A model generated the notes under the pieces. It was not told where the DNA came from, made no database searches, and worked only from the letters and a program-made list of their open reading frames with translations. From Phymatolithon calcareum (taxonomy: Eukaryota; Rhodophyta; Florideophyceae; Hapalidiales), in the NCBI GenBank assembly GCA_977006965.1, contig OZ345370.1:1116001-1180000 (forward strand): DNA of 64,000 nt, written 5' to 3'. Position numbers and translations under genes: made by a program. Below are positions 17,434 through 29,328 of the stretch, one piece after another. Position 1 is the first letter of the stretch. Every line of letters starts with the position of its first letter.

Positions 17434-20400
17434 TGTCGCTCAATTTGTGAGCCACTAGACGGAAGAAGAATCCTGACAAGGAAGAGCAGTGGGAGCTCGC
17501 GATCCCCTCGCTTGTCCTCGTTGACGAATGCCTCCGCTACTCCAGGTTGAAATTCCCTAGAATTCCTGCGAAGCGCTGCTGCAGAGGACGGACAGTCTTA
17601 CCGCGTGCGGCGAGCGCGATGTAAATCGCAGTGCTCCGAATCGCTGGTTGCTATTACATTCGTCCACAAGACAAGGATTGTTGCCGCAGGTCCGTATGAT
17701 CGTTCGCCACGGTGAGTCGAGTGCAGAGCGCTTTCTGGGCATACAGCAAGGATGAAATTTATAGCTCACTGTAATGTTTGAGTTACAGTAAGGAAAGGCC
17801 AAAACTTTTACGAAAAATTAATCTCAGGTCGACCAGTGTCCCACGAACATGTTCGGTTCAATATTTGTCAAAATTCCCAATTTGGCGTTCCTAATTAGTC
17901 ATTCCAAATTGACGCCGATTCGAGTAGAATTTTCACTATCCAATCATTTTCTGTGTTATGTCCTAGATTTTGACACCCCATCTTTGGCCGCCTTCCAATT
18001 TGCATCCCATTTTCGATACACCGGGGGTGCAACCGGTGCCCAAATATAGCTCCAACTCGCATGTTGGGTATGATATTATTCGCGTATGCAATATAGACCA
18101 ATACGAGTTAAGAGATTTATTGAAACACGCACAGTGGGCAATGTCCCCGAATGGAGCGTTTGGCCTACACGTAACGGTGTGTGAATCTGCAATCAGGACA
18201 TTACATATATGCAAGCAACAAGAGTTAAGGGATTAATTCGAACATTGTGAGGCAGGAATGTTTGATACTGTACACTGCAGGAGCGCACCGGTGCCAAAAA
18301 ATGCCGATGTCTTAAATTAGAGAGCATGTGAAAAGTGTTGAATATTGTATTTTTGTTTTGCGCAATTTAGCAGTTAAGATGGACTAATTTTTCTTATGCA
18401 GGTGTCATAACAGCAGATATGCCTTTGATGATGGCACGTGACATTTTCAAATATGTCGACTGGCTCGAGAAAGTCAACTGTATTGTACTGCCGTTAAGCT
18501 CCATATCTACATGTGTATGGATTCAACCCTTACTAGGTACACAGCGGTGCGTACTGATGGGTGACAGGCTAAACCCTAGGAGCATTGCAGAATATGCTCA
18601 CTGCCTGAGGCTTTGGGACCTATCGTTTATGGTTGTGTGCTAGATGGCCTGCGTACGTCGATTTGGACAATGAGGTGAATCAGTTTGCGGCTAACTATAG
18701 TAGCAAGAAGAAACACAGGAGATTGTGTTCTCTGATTTATTGTGAAATGATTCGATATAGGAGGTGTGTCGAAAATTCTTCCCAAGAAATATAGTCATTT
18801 GGACACCTGGGCCTGGACTTTCTCCCGGAGAACAATATTTATATCAGGAAAGAAACTGTGCCTGTCATTTAGTATAAGGGAGCATGTCAGAGATATGTAA
18901 TGCAAAATCAGGGCAAAAAGGAAAAGAGACAATGGTATTAGACACGAAACGGGTACAAATAGGAAGAAGCTGATCGCGGCACCGGAACTTACAAAATGCG
19001 TTTGATATGGAAATATTGGGTTGCCAAGATGAATCGCCTTGACCATATTCTGTTTGACGGCTGCAAACCAACTATCGGCAACGGCAGCAAGTGCAACGGC
19101 GAATTATCAAATCCCAATGACGATCATACAAAAGCAAATTTCAAGTCTTGGGTTGTGGAACGGCAATAGAGAATATGGCAAAGTCGGGGAGTAGGAATGG
19201 ATGAACATACTGCCTTAGACTGGTCCGCGAAACTTCCAGTGTAAAGGAGAAACATTTTCGCGAATCCGGAAGCAACAATATTCACAATCATGGGTTGTAT
19301 CAGGCTGTGGAGAGAAAGTTCTGGAAGTGAATCGATAGGGAAGGGGATAAATGGAAATACTCAAAAAGGCTGATCCGAGAAATGTAGTTCGAATGAGAGA
19401 CATGCCTTCCGATCCAAATGTGGATGATGTCGCACACGACTGCATGGGAGTAGTCCATACGCAAGGTACGCGAAAAGAACGCACGGAAGTTCCAGAGCAA
19501 AGGACATTCCGAGGGACAGAATCAAGTCTAGCACGTTATATCCGGACGACACAAGCTTGTTGGCGGGAAGTGAAAGGCGCCTTTGAACGGCGACTCATCA
19601 CACGGTTATAAATCGATCGTTAGAGCTCCATGCGTTATTATCTGCGCTAAAAATGCACAAAATGTCTTTCTCTTATCGTTAGGATTCGAATCGTGAGTTG
19701 TGCAATTAGAAAAGAACAAATTCAAGGAAGTACCAAACCAAAGATCCTTGTCCATCGAATACACAGAAATCGCAGACCTTCTGCAATGAGTTCTCGATTC
19801 CGAACATCGAAATAACCACGCACAGTTGAGTCCGTCCTCGATGAAACAGTGAAAGTAATCCCGCCTTCACTCGTAAAACAGAAAGACGCGAAGTACTAGA
19901 TCTGTTATTTCCCGAGCGGCAAGCCGATGACGCAGCGACGGAGATCAGAGCTTATAACGGACTTCCGCTTTTGCAAAATTGGATGACGACGCTCTATGAG
20001 ATCTTCCGCCGCCCTTAAATTTAGTGAATTTATGAAAGGGATAGATTTTCGGTGCTGTTCCCTAAGTTCAAGCTCGTATATTTTTATGCCAATGGGGAGC
20101 AAGAACTTGGCACAGAACCGTGCACGGTGTAAAGAGCGTATTTTCGGACCGATCAAAATCGGTCCCCAGGGACTCATGATTCAGGACTGGAAAAAAGGTC
20201 CAGTCACCTTTGGACAGGGCAGTGAGGAGAAATTTATTAATATTTGCCGAAGTTGGACAAAATTTTCCATGAAAAGTGTGCGTATGACCCGTGGACTTAC
20301 ATGTCCGTAGGATACATAATAGACGGTAGTATATGAAGGACTACAGCAGAGTGCATGCATATTCATTTCGAACACATTGTTACGCCAATGCAGTCTAGTC

Positions 20401-20599
20401 GATGACACGAAGTACATCTGAATGGCTTTTATGTAAAAGCAATTCAGTTGCATACACGTACGCTAAGCTTTCGGTTCAGTACTGAACTGAGAAGCTCAGT
20501 GTACGTGGACACGGGCACAAGTCTAGGGGCTGATGGGGCCGGAATCTTAGTCTCGTGACCCGACAGTAGACTGGTCTCCCCACATCACTTTTCAGCTTG
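17434..20599. other. Gene-poor interval upstream of the A-F element
   Basis: About 3.2 kb, presenilin promoter side at the left, with only short unconvincing frames on either strand. It contains one member of a dispersed repeat (17865-18030). GCACCGGTGCC-like words occur at about 18031 and 18285. The stretch 18.6-20.0 kb shows no domain, tRNA or rRNA that I can recognise. A short sequence rich in CAGTACTG-type palindromes lies at about 20475-20505, near the likely left boundary of element copy 1. Confidence 0.5.
17865..18030. repeat. Short member of a dispersed non-coding repeat family
   Basis: It begins TTGTCAAAATTCCCAATT and ends GATACACCGGGGG. The same two ends occur, in reverse orientation, at 42020 and 41469 around a longer 550-base version. 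The GCTCCCCCGGTGTAT end alone occurs at 31896-31910. This looks like a non-autonomous element with internal deletion; no target duplication is evident. Confidence 0.5.
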
Positions 20600-20620
20600 C
20601 GCGGCAAGATTCGTGGCATC

Positions 20621-22880
20621 ATGACTGTGGACCGCTCTTCACCAGCAGCACAGCCCCCTCAGAATCCCCTTTTGGGCGGTACGATAAGTGAAAATCCCCT
20701 CCCAAGACCCGGGGAGCTTCCTGAGACCATAGCGCGCATTTCGTCCTCTTCTGTCATCAATAACCAACCATCTGCGCTCCGTCCATATCCCGCCCCCTCT
20801 GCAGCGCTCTTACCGTGCTCCAGAGTCGAGCCTTTGCCGACCCCTGTCGCCTGTGGAGCGAGCACTCGAGAAGCTTCCGGAGAAGAGGACGTCGTTCGCG
20901 CAAGCGCCGGTGCTACGCCTGATTCTCCTGCGGATGTGCAAAGACTTCAAATGGCAGCCCGTGCGCAACTTATGGCGGCAATAGAGTCCCTTCCCGAAGA
21001 CTGTGCTCTAGTTGATCAAATGAGCGCTATTCTGCATCACGTGCGCTGCAATTTAGCTGAAGACATTCGGCAGAAACACAAAGAATTGAAAGTGGAGATG
21101 ACATGTTTACATACAGTAATCGACAAACTACATGACTCGTTCGTCCGATTCGTCCTTGACTCTAAGTCTAAGAACATTTCCGTGCCGTCCCGGAAGGGCA
21201 AGGCCACTGAGCCTCCGTCAGTGATGGAGTATCTAGATATTCTTCTCAACCCTGAGCAAGGCATGGAAGAACATCTTGTATTTCTCCTACTTGTCACAGT
21301 CACATCATTTGCGCAGAGACATCAGCAGTTTCTACCGTGGCTTGATAGAGTCACTATTCGGCGCATGGACCCTTACGCTGAAATTATCAAGGGCACATGC
21401 GGTCTTGGAATGATATACTTTGGGTCAGTCAAGGACTTTGGCGTGCGGAAGTATCATACTCGTGTGGCTACTCTATGGTCCTTAGCTCTGCGCTTTGCGC
21501 TCACGCAGAAGGTCTCTCTCACAAAAAAATGGGTGGCAGCTGAGGCCGAAATCTGGGACGGGAGCCAAGAGGTCACATCCCACCATGGTTGAAAGCCTTT
21601 GGGACGTTTCCAGAGACTTTACGTTTCCAGAGACTTATAAGATTGTGAGCAACATCGTGGCTATTGAGGAGAACACAGATTGACCCCTTTTCGTCCCGAG
21701 CAACGCTGGTAGTACGTCGAGAAGGTCTTCAGGTAGTCGAGATCGCCCTGCGAAGAAAGCAAAGGAGCCCGTTCAAGATGAAAAGCGAAGAAAAATGGGC
21801 CTAACTGGCGAGCACGATTCGACCTTGGAGTGCGTCGTGTACGCTGTTCTCAACATGCGCAAAGAGTTTATGACGAAGCTCACAACTGGGCGAAATGAGG
21901 CCCGGAAGATTCTCTACAAGGACCTCTTCTTCCTCGTTGAGAAAATTGCGAGCTACGACAGCGTTGAAGCAGCCGAGGACGATGGTTTCGCGATAGTGCT
22001 CCAGTCTTGCGGAGAACCGAGCGAACAACCTGCCGGTTTTATCTCACCTGATCACCTCTGGGAGATCGGGCTCTGCGAGTTTCACGAACCGGGCGACTCT
22101 GACTTGGAAAAGAAGTCGAGACGCAAGCGCAACATGACGAAGTTCAAGGAGCTCTCCGACATGTTTCCTTTTCTATCCGTCGTGCTGCACTATCGAAAAT
22201 TCGCTACCAACCCTGATAGCGGGGAGAAAGAATTCATAGCAATGGAAGCGCCGATAAGCATGTACAAGGTCGCGGCAGATTGTCTCCTTGCCGCGTACAA
22301 GATAGGAGATTTTGAAGACATTCTGTCATTGTCTTGTTTGGCATTGAGGGCTGTCCATGTACATGCTGTAGGCATCTATGCGCTTCTTCGAAAACTATGC
22401 GGGTTTGAGCTATGCGCTGTTGAGTCATCTTGTATCGGATATATAACATGGAAGGACTTCTCCAATTATCTAGAGGAAATTGAAGACAGAGGCTCATCTG
22501 GACAACACACTGCAGGTTCAGCAGCATCAACAAACCCTACAGGATGTGCAACGCGTCCGAACTCTGCGTGGTCCGCATGCCGTGCGAAGGTATTTAGAGC
22601 TGTGAACATCCAAGAAGCGCAAGTGTCTGCCATGTACGGCAGTGGGACCAATGTGGAGAGCGATAACGAAGAAAGACCGACGTTGCTGATGGCGTATCGC
22701 AAGGCTAAGTTTGAGATGGCTTGGAGCGAATTGGTTGAAGAGAAGAACAGGCGTGAAATGGAGAGGCGTGATCTAGTCTCGAGAGCGGCAAGCACTCAGT
22801 CTGCCTTTGACGCTTCCGGTCTAATTCGCATGGACATAGACGACAGTCCAGACTGGCCCGGTTGGGCAGGTGCGGAGTAA
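20621..22880 (+). pseudogene. Element gene A, copy 1 (unrecognised helical protein)
   Basis: Three consecutive readings form one protein of about 750 residues. The first runs from ATG 20621 (MTVDRSSPAAQPP) with a Pro/Ser-rich N-terminus followed by helices. The frame changes at about 21585, there is an in-frame TGA at 21681-21683, and the second half then runs from about 21684 to 22880. That half contains VEKIASYDSVEAAEDDGFAI, CLALRAVHVHAV and, near the end, AKFEMAWSELVEEK. The second half aligns well with gene A of copy 2 (VEMIQSYESVAKAKEDGYSI and EKLEMAWREYEMAR). The N-terminal half aligns only weakly. No known domain is seen. Linkage to the transposase suggests an accessory function in transposition, but that is inference. 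Confidence 0.6.
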
Positions 22881-23288
22881 TATTGCTTTCCGGTTTCTTA
22901 TGTTTGTCTTGTTTATTAATTGTAGTATCATGTCAGCGAGCTCACTTTATTGATCCGTCCCATCGGACAGGGATTGCGAGCAACAGAGCGGCGCGTATGT
23001 ACGTCTTCAGTGTTATAGCTTGGAGTACTGAATATTTAGCTACTTTGAAAGCGTTTTATGCTTATTGTGCGAATAGAGACGCCGATTTAATGCGCAGGGA
23101 GTACCGACCGTATTTTCTAGAAACTCCTGTCGGCCTCCATGGAGCTTGACGAGTTAACTCGCAGAAGGTTAGCAAAGACTGCTTCAACAGGCTATCTTCC
23201 AGCCGGCATATCTTAACCAATCTTTTATTTCGCTCTCTGATGGCGTGTGGGTTTCCGTTTTTACTCCCGTCGCGATCGTTTTTCTCTT
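22881..23288. other. Spacer between element genes A and B
   Basis: About 400 bases with no convincing frame. In copy 2 the spacer after gene A is of similar size (35136-35489) but is followed by F rather than B. This is where one breakpoint of the inversion should lie. Confidence 0.4.
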
Positions 23289-24346
23289 CTATCCCTGCCT
23301 AGGAGGGAAGCCTTGTCGCCTAGTGAGCGGAACGAATGTGGAGAGGGTAGTGGAGTCCTGCAGCGCAGCCACAAGCCGCATAGAACTGTCCATCTCGACT
23401 AGACTAAGTCTTCTGTCTAGTGCGACTTTATATACAGCATTGGTACCCCTTCCTTCGTGCAGGGTGGGCAAGCACGGGCGCACAACAGCAAAGAAGGATA
23501 CCTTTCCATGTTCATCTTGCACTCGAAAAAACATCTCTGTACTCCATAATGAGGGGGCATGCTGCCGACGGGAACGAGTGGCGTCATCAAGCATGATACT
23601 CTGTAACACAAAAGGATAATGACTTTCAATAGTTTCCGTCTTAATTGTCAGACTTTCTACTATATCACCCTTAGAGAAAGAGCACATCGGTGTTTGTGCA
23701 GAAATCGTGCATGAAATAGCATCTGAGCATGTCACCTGGCAAACGGTCCATTCGAACGGGATGAATCGCGTGACGAGTGCAAATGCTGAACCTTGAATCT
23801 CACTAGGAGACGAAATTCGAGGTCCTCTGGCATCTGATATGTCAATAGGGCTCTTCAATGTCCATATGGGAGTAGATTGTGAACAAATCATTCTCCTGGA
23901 CAGAGCAGAACAACCTTGGGTAGTGAGCTCCTTAACAAGGCATGCATTGATGCAGTGTTGTACGAGCTGACGCTGAAATGGGTTTAGGTCACCGTCGGTC
24001 TTTATCACCGCCTCTCGTCTTGCCAAGAGGCGATAACATGCAAAAATATCCCACCTCCTCCCCTCTACGACACGCGGCGCGGATAGGGTAAGACGACCTT
24101 GCCAATCCACAAAGATTGCACTCTCGATTGCTTGCATGTGCGCATCTTTCTTGTTAGATGAACGGAGTGCTCTCTTCAACTCTTGGTGACTTTTCTCAAG
24201 AGCTAGCTCGCCAACTACTGACACATGGCCTAGCATTGGCAAGGTAGTTAGTACAAGCTCTCGATGTCGATGGACGTTCGGTTTGTCGATTGTTCTCCTC
24301 GCAAGAACGCAAAGTGCGTGTTCACGAGTAAGCGTAGATTGACGTC
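23289..24346 (-). CDS. Element gene B, copy 1: C-terminal part of the DDE transposase
   Basis: It reads REHALCVLARRTIDKPNVHRH, LPMLGHVSVVGELALEKSHQ and ELKRALRSSNKKD, then a DWQGRL motif. A conserved Glu followed by HQxLKRA after a hydrophobic helix is what one expects around the third catalytic residue of CACTA/Plavaka-type transposases, so Glu in LALEKSHQ is my candidate. The C-terminal third has a strand-rich segment ending FFAVVRPCLP. Copy 2 (39197-40178) matches throughout (PNVHRLQEL, LPMLGH, LEKAHQ, KRAIRQSKN). The apparent start at 24395 lies inside an inserted element (24347-26343). Before that insertion, B was probably continuous with C. Confidence 0.65.
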
Positions 24347-26343
24347 CTCTAGTGTCTATGTGCCGAACGTCCTCAATTGAGGACCCAGTCCTCAAATGAG
24401 GACGGATTCAAAAGCTCGGAAAAGTTAGTAAATCGAACGCAGAACGGATCATCTGCGCCATTACTGAAAAGCCGAACTTGTGTAGTGGGTGAGGAGTACC
24501 GCAACTACAACCGTAAAATCTCTTCGTTTGGCGCTAACAACGAAAATATAGTGGTCACCCAGAAGTACCAGACCTGCCATGCCATCAGAAAAAGTCCGGC
24601 CCCGCGAGGTCGGTACATCCATGCACATAAAAGAAGCATCGGTGACAAATCTCGTAGAATGCTCCAGAAAATATGGAGCCTTTTCCAAGTAAAAAAGGGT
24701 GTGTGGTATCGTTGAGGAGGTACTGGAGGAAAACTGAATGGTCGCGCGAGCAAATCACTTTGCGTAAAATGAGTCATAGTTTGGAGTTCGCCGAAGAAGA
24801 AAAAATTTAGGACAGTCAACCTGTTCAACGTCAAGATAGGGGACACTGAAGATGGCATTGCAGAAGCTCACCAGCCTTAAACCGAGCCAACACCGGCAAA
24901 GCGCAGTACCACCCAGGACTGCTTACAGTACTCATCCTCGCCGATCTTCATCGCGAAACGCCAGTTCATCGTCCACAGTCACAATCAGAAGCTCATCAAA
25001 TAGACACAAAAGCATCGATAAAACCTTCACCATCTCTAAACGCCCTCTTTCGGGCTCTCTCTTATGTCTTGAAGGGCTCTTCGGACCAAACATCACAAAA
25101 CGAGCTTGATGTCGTCGTGCCTGACCGCGAGCCGAATATTGTCGCTTTTGGGGAACCATGGTACGAGCGCCAAGCTTCAGGACCGAATAGGGTCTAAGTT
25201 TCCTCTCAGTTCTGGAGACTTTGCACTCTTACCAGAGACATCTTATCAGAAAATGATGGTTTTGGTATTCATACGAAGTAAGATTGCGTCATGAAGATGT
25301 TTCTCCAAGTTCACATGGGAATTTTTTTCTGCTCTGGCGTTCGCTCAGCTGAGAATAATTGAACAACAAGAGACTACATTGACAGAGCTGATTGAGTTTT
25401 TTCGGAATAATTACCCTCATGACAAGAGCTGAGCTCAGCGCCGAGAGCAATTTTTAGAGGGCAACAAGGCCAATTAAGTATATCAACTCTCCTTCTCCTT
25501 CAAAGACTGGTATGCCGCTCGCTGAACACTTCCAGTGAATATCATTCACTGCGCAACCAAGTAGAACATGTAGTCTGCGCAGCACCGCTGGTCGCTCGGT
25601 CAAGATTCTCTCGATGCCATATCTGACCCCAGAAAGCGCACTGTGCCTCCGTCGGACCTGAGATGCTTCCGTGAGTCCATATCCCGTTGGTATGGGAACG
25701 GAGGTCACTAACCGGAAAACGGTTAAGAGATGCAGCACTCGGCGAGTGGCAGAAGTGCGATAATCCTGCATCTTCAACAAGTGCGACTATAGTTCATAGG
25801 AGTCATCAAACTCTTCTGGCAATTTGCGGGATTGTTAGATGACTTTTATTCTCAGGTGCCCGTGCAGAGGGTCAGCAGCACATGACGCAGCGAAGGTATT
25901 GTCAAGTCTGTTCGAGCATCTCGTCGATAACACATGTGCCGTGCACATTAATCGTCCACGTTTAGTCGCTAAAGAACGTATATTTGCAATCGGTAGCAGT
26001 GTTAGAACCTACTTAACTCCCAAGAAAAAGAAAAGGAGGACTGGGGATGTCGTGGTGACTACTTGTGCTGTTCAAAACAACTGCAGAGTTCGCAAATTCA
26101 AGACGACAACCCTCTTGTGCTCATACTCTAATACGCGTGAAAGTGCCACACTATATATTTGTAGCGCTTCTACCGGTAGGAACTGTTTCACGAAGCAAGT
26201 TGAAGACATTCATGAGCTTGACGCTTTTGACGGGCCTCACAGTGAGTAGCTTTCGTTTCCAAAAATTAAACGTTTTTCCGTCCTCAATTGAGGAAAAATA
26301 TGTTCTCAATTGAGGAAAAATTCCCGGCACATAGACACTAGAG
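24347..26343. mobile_element. 2.0-kb inverted-repeat element inserted between C and B of copy 1
   Basis: Both ends carry CTCTAGTGTCTATGTGCCG as a perfect 19-base inverted repeat. Inside each end lie two copies of a palindrome of the TCCTCAATTGAGGA type (24370-24404 and 26281-26316). The interior holds only short frames (24852-25109 +, 25454-25780 -, 25839-26249 +), none with a recognisable transposase, so it looks non-autonomous. Copy 2 lacks this element. I found no immediately adjacent target duplication; GTAGATT occurs a few bases outside each end. Confidence 0.7.
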
Positions 26344-26361
26344 CCAGTAGATTCCTAAAGC

Positions 26362-27725
26362 TCAATGGAATCGTTGTCTCCCATTGAGCATATTTTGTTC
26401 CACTAGTGTTATGTGCTCGTCCACCATATTTTTCATTCTGAGCAGATAATCGTTCCCGTAGTTTGCTTCAAACGAGTTCACATCTTTCGTGCTGTCGCGA
26501 GTAGAATCGGGCTTGAACCACAATTCTGAAATAAGTCGTGCGGCAGAGCCTACTAGGTGAATGGCTGCTCTGCGCTTGTACTGCGCGACCACGGCACTGT
26601 CAAGTACCTCATCAGCTTCCAGACACTTTTCTAATGCCTGGTGAGCCACAAGTCCTACTGTGTACAGTTCAGATATTGTCATGCTGAGCAAAATCCTTTT
26701 TTCGCGATTAAATAGTCGTATTTGCTTCGGAAGTCAACAGTCTCTGAGCATACTGATCATTAATCCGTCGCATGCTTCCCCTGTCGCACGGGTTGGAAGA
26801 TATTTCATTGCCAGATTAATGCAGTCGCGTAGATGCCCCGTTAAGAGATGATCTGAAGCAATGAAGCACGCTTTGTACGGATCAAGCTCACACGGGACCA
26901 CGGGGTAGCCCTGGTTAGTTTTGGGAATGCGGGTGCGGACCTTGATAATCTCAGAACGCAAATGGTGCAGAACAAGACTTGTCCTGTCCGGAGCTGATTT
27001 AAGACCTAATAAGCGGCACACCTCTCTGCCCGGGTCACAGTCCCGCACCGCCTGCTGTTGGTAGCACCCGCGCTGGATCGCTGTTCGAAATCCATGCGAA
27101 GGTCTCCCGGTGTAGCGGCTTCCCACAAGGGTGGATGACTGCCTTATGTACCGACAGAGATGGCAACAGGCACATGCGTTGTGCCCAAGAACGTCGATGA
27201 AAGCGTTTAACGCCGGCGTGTCCCCAATAAATCCAACTAAGTCCAAAAAATTCTTCTTAGTTTCCCATGCGCATCGACGTCTACGAAGCCTTCGGTCATT
27301 CCCTTGACGATGTCTTCCACTACTTTGCGTAGGACAGTATCGCCTTTCACGCCCGGTGGCGTTAAACTGATGGTTCGGACGTCGTTCTGAGTGCGGCTGG
27401 AATGTGTTGGTAGGTTCAGGCACAGAAGGTAGATACAGTCACCGCTGGCGTCTTTTCCGTCTTGGACTTCAAACCCATCCCAGAAAAGGACAAATCGGTA
27501 CACGCAGTACAGTTCCCCAGTATTCAAAGTACCAAAGCTGCTAACGGCGTTAAATCTTTGTGGCCCACGCATTTCTGAGTGCTGGGATTCGAGAACAATG
27601 TCCTTTACATAGTCATGCAAACGCGTAGATGAAATGAAGGGGGGACTGCAGAATGGATGCAAGTCATTGGCAGACTTGGGCTCCCCACCGGACTGGAAAT
27701 CTAGATCGAGCCCCCTGGAATCCAC
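26362..27725 (-). pseudogene. Element gene C, copy 1: catalytic core of the DDE transposase
   Basis: Read on the minus strand, the first frame (27725-27237) holds SSTRLHDYVKDIV and then LFWDGFEVQDGKDASGD followed by LLCLNLP. This is the block around the first catalytic aspartate in CACTA/Plavaka transposases. A one-base frameshift in a run of six T at about 27248 leads to LVGFIGDTPALNAFIDVLGH and CHLCRY, the second aspartate block plus a zinc-like pair. The frame then runs through LDPYKACFIASDHLLTGHLRD. An in-frame TGA at 26734-26736 separates the last part (IRLFNREKRILLSMTISEL, EKCLEADEV), and a TGA ends it at 26362. The C-terminal half matches copy 2 (LDPYRACFMAPDYLLTSHFRD). The family call rests on motif spacing. 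Confidence 0.65.
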
Positions 27726-28858
27726 AATGTGTGAGCGTTCCTCTCCTCCAGCTCGGTCCAGTACCGATGGACGAGCAAAATTCTGGAATCCAGATCTGTT
27801 CTGGTTAACATCGTTTGATCAGAAGGTGCCATACAGTGGTCATCGCCATTCTCAGTGCATGGTGATAGCAGACTAACAGTATCTCCGGGTTTAATAATCG
27901 GTTTCACCCAGTCTCTCCATGCCTGCTCCATCTGCCTCTTTTTAGCATCCAGAGCAATCTTGCGCAATCGCTTAAGTCTTTTCATCTCAGGTGTTCTCGC
28001 CTGTGCTGATGGACCATCGCCATCATTGCTATCATTCTCCCTGCAGTTTCCTTCTGGCAAGTCCGGCACGTCAATGGTGATTGAATCAGAATGCGATGTG
28101 TACGTGACATAATTGAAGAGAGACAGGATAAGATTATCCCGATCCGAAAGAACAGTAAACGAGTTGTCTTCTACAGCTGATGTGATGCTCTCTGGAGTAG
28201 AAGTTCGTTTTGCGCGGCTCACCATCCAGACATGAATCACTTTACCCCTCACTTTTGGGTATGGTGACAATGCAAAACGGTTAGCGAAACATCTTGGGAA
28301 TGATTCGTCTAGTCCTTCAGTGACATGTGAGAGCAACGTTACCGTCAGTGTATCGCCGGACTCTGCAATGCATGTAGGTAGTACATTTGATTCATTAGAG
28401 TCAATGAAAATACCTCGGGGAGGACCGTAAAACCATTCTCGCGCGGCGATGATTGGAATTACGTCAACACAGTCCGCGCTCGTTACTCGCGGAATCGAAG
28501 ATCCGTTGTTACACTTGCGGTAATATTCCAAACTGGTACTGTACACTGAATCAAAAACAAGCTGTGTAGCCATATCTGCTCGCGCGTATTCGCTTGGGAG
28601 GACAGTTCGTACTGAGATGACTGGAGCTCCTGATAATGAGACTTCTCGTGACCGTGCCCCTGATTTTCGAAGATCAACCGTCTCATGATGGACGATACTT
28701 CGAACTGTAGTAATCGGTAAAGCACTGGTTTCCCTGAATTGTAAATGGTGGAGTAATGCGGCAGGTAGGAGGAATAAGGATCCATTACTGTGGACTTTGC
28801 ATTGCCGAAAGAGCTCTCCTTCCAGTCTCCAAGCCCATCCCGAACTAGAGCTTGACAA
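27701..28858 (-). CDS. Element gene D, copy 1: N-terminal part of the transposase
   Basis: A 385-codon frame that ends in WIPGGSI just where the C frame begins (overlap 27701-27725). The shift sits on a run of five G, so D and C were probably one protein before a one-base loss. D contains REWFYGPPRGIF, LSPYPKVRGKVIHVWMV, an Asp/Ser-rich stretch and a basic helix MKRLKRLRKIALDAKKRQ, followed by QAWRDWVKP. No zinc finger is obvious. It is absent from copy 2, where E joins directly to the second half of C. The role as the N-terminal, DNA-binding half of the transposase is inferred from position. Confidence 0.55.
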   Translation of the reverse strand: MSSSSSGWAWRLEGELFRQCKVHSNGSLFLLPAALLHHLQFRETSALPITTVRSIVHHETVDLRKSGARSREVSLSGAPVISVRTVLPSEYARADMATQLVFDSVYSTSLEYYRKCNNGSSIPRVTSADCVDVIPIIAAREWFYGPPRGIFIDSNESNVLPTCIAESGDTLTVTLLSHVTEGLDESFPRCFANRFALSPYPKVRGKVIHVWMVSRAKRTSTPESITSAVEDNSFTVLSDRDNLILSLFNYVTYTSHSDSITIDVPDLPEGNCRENDSNDGDGPSAQARTPEMKRLKRLRKIALDAKKRQMEQAWRDWVKPIIKPGDTVSLLSPCTENGDDHCMAPSDQTMLTRTDLDSRILLVHRYWTELEERNAHTLWIPGGSI

Positions 28859-28893
28859 AATAACCTATGTGATTGTTATTGCTCCTTGGTGAG

Positions 28894-29328
28894 CTACCAA
28901 CTACCGGAGGTCCATAGGAGGGCCCAGAGAATCCTCCAGCTCGTAATGGGCGACTCAAATTGCACTTTCAGATTAAGCTCGTTCCCCTGAGCAGCAGTAT
29001 CACTCCAGCCGTTGGCAAGACCTGCTCCCGCCTCATGCGTAGGTGAGGGAACCAAATTCAAAATACGTAGGTCTTCAATCTCTCCGATCAACGAAGTATC
29101 GGCGTCATCCATGTCTATACTTTCGAATAATGAACGCGGCTGAGATCGAGTTGGGGCAATTAGTGAGCCATCAAGAACAGAGCGGTTCTCTCTTGTAATC
29201 CTTCCGGAAAGTCTGTTGGTTCCTTCATGACGTGGATGCCCAACTGCAGAACCACCGGCGTTCTGGCTGCATAAATCGTTGGGGACCTTTTCAAAACGAT
29301 AGCGGCTAAGCCGCCGCCTCTTCGTCAT
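28894..29328 (-). CDS. Element gene E, copy 1: small basic-leader protein upstream of the transposase
   Basis: 144 residues starting MTKRRRLSRYRFEKVPND, a strongly basic leader that could be a nuclear signal or DNA contact, followed by a polar, Ser/Asp-rich middle. A C-terminal strand-like segment, LNLKVQFESPITSWRIL, ends in LLWTSGSW. Copy 2 has the same plan: KRTRRSRYRLQDIPDV at the start, FSLRFNVDSSNILLLGL at the end. The gap to D is only 35 bases, so E and D may be one transcript, or E may be a first exon of the transposase. Confidence 0.6.
   Translation of the reverse strand: MTKRRRLSRYRFEKVPNDLCSQNAGGSAVGHPRHEGTNRLSGRITRENRSVLDGSLIAPTRSQPRSLFESIDMDDADTSLIGEIEDLRILNLVPSPTHEAGAGLANGWSDTAAQGNELNLKVQFESPITSWRILWALLWTSGSW

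Noticed and set aside
27237-27260. Programmed -1 frameshift at the T run in the transposase
   Set aside because: The run does not form a canonical X XXY YYZ slippery heptamer in the incoming frame. A missing base in a homopolymer is simpler.
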